A program made the translations under genes and the position numbers. A DNA stretch of 37,827 nt from a virus. The stretch's first letter is position 1, and the number at the start of each line of letters is the position of its first letter. The DNA is taken from the IMG/VR virus record IMGVR_UViG_3300048672_000575, positions 1 to 37,827 of that record, one strand, 5' to 3'. This document shows, in pieces, positions 37,713 to 37,827 of the stretch. The notes beneath the pieces were generated by a model that saw nothing but the letters and a program-made list of their open reading frames with translations, had not been told where the DNA came from and did no database searches.

Positions 37713-37827
37713 TTTACATCTCTCCTTTGATGTACTTCTTAAAAATCTCGATTGCCTCATCGGCAGAATATGCAACCCGCACGCAGTGCTTAAGCAGGTG
37801 GAGGATCTCTATCATCGTTGCTTGAGC
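37680..37827. repeat. Right copy of terminal direct repeat
   Basis: 37701-37827 equals 34-160 exactly; 37680-37700 matches 1-33 except for one substitution and a 12-base deletion. Confidence 0.9.
37714..37827 (-). CDS. VRR-NUC nuclease, 3' part (duplicate of 47-160)
   Basis: The last 37 residues plus stop of the VRR-NUC gene, repeated because the two ends of the window overlap. Not a second gene. Confidence 0.9.
   Translation of the reverse strand, partial: AQATMIEILHLLKHCVRVAYSADEAIEIFKKYIKGEM

Overview
The window is a complete, or nearly complete, genome of a tailed dsDNA phage with a podovirus-like plan. It carries a terminase, an 848-aa portal, scaffold, capsid, head-tail adaptor, tail-nozzle-like protein and large internal (ejection) proteins, one of which ends in a lytic transglycosylase domain. 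There is no tape measure, tail sheath or tail tube gene. I see no integrase, reverse transcriptase, RNA polymerase, DNA polymerase, tRNA or CRISPR array, so a lytic phage relying on host polymerases is the simplest reading. The host cannot be fixed from sequence alone; strong AAGGAG/GGAG ribosome sites, TTGACA-like promoters and a bona fide GroES point to an ordinary bacterium. The last 127 bases (37701-37827) exactly repeat positions 34-160, which is how a circular or terminally redundant molecule looks after k-mer assembly. The non-redundant genome is about 37.67 kb.

Layout. (1) Positions 1-8439 form a leftward early/replication block, read from the right: small genes, a Lar-like zinc protein, an unknown 110-aa protein, a Sak4/RecA-like ATPase, a CHC2 zinc-finger protein, a DUF669 ssDNA-binding-like protein, GroES, an (alpha/alpha)-barrel-like protein, a small lipoprotein, a chain of tiny overlapping genes, a DUF551 protein, a DEAD-box helicase, an HNH endonuclease, a VRR-NUC nuclease and, across the circular joint, a small Cys-rich protein. 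(2) Positions 8440-8514 are a divergent promoter region with tandem 21-bp repeats, beside a small HTH regulator gene. (3) Positions 8777-10075 encode a DUF3987-type primase/helicase ATPase. It is followed by a 390-bp gene-free AT-rich region carrying inverted arrays of 10-11-bp iterons, the best origin candidate. (4) Positions 10464-14076 hold a small HTH-like protein, a small-terminase candidate, a pectate-lyase-fold tailspike and the large terminase. (5) Positions 14067-34006 are the virion assembly operon: portal, repetitive structural protein, scaffold, major capsid, decoration-like proteins, a secreted beta-rich protein, adaptor, nozzle, a free-standing HNH endonuclease and three internal virion proteins. 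(6) Positions 34003-37441 hold a lysis-like cassette (XhlA-like membrane protein, putative hydrolase, holin-like protein) bracketed by two related small beta-proteins, and then a second copy of the (alpha/alpha)-barrel-like protein.

How it fits together. The leftward block would supply recombination-dependent replication (Sak4-like ATPase, DUF669 protein, helicase, nuclease) and a co-chaperonin for capsid folding. The HTH protein probably acts on TTTGTAG-type repeats at its own divergent promoter and possibly at a second leftward promoter near 4.5 kb. The rightward block packages DNA and builds and lyses. The most unusual features are the iteron/palindrome region, a perfect hairpin enclosing the start of the capsid gene with its 15-base initiation context reused at a second virion gene, 23-bp repeats that give two adjacent replication proteins the same C-terminus, and the two diverged barrel paralogues.
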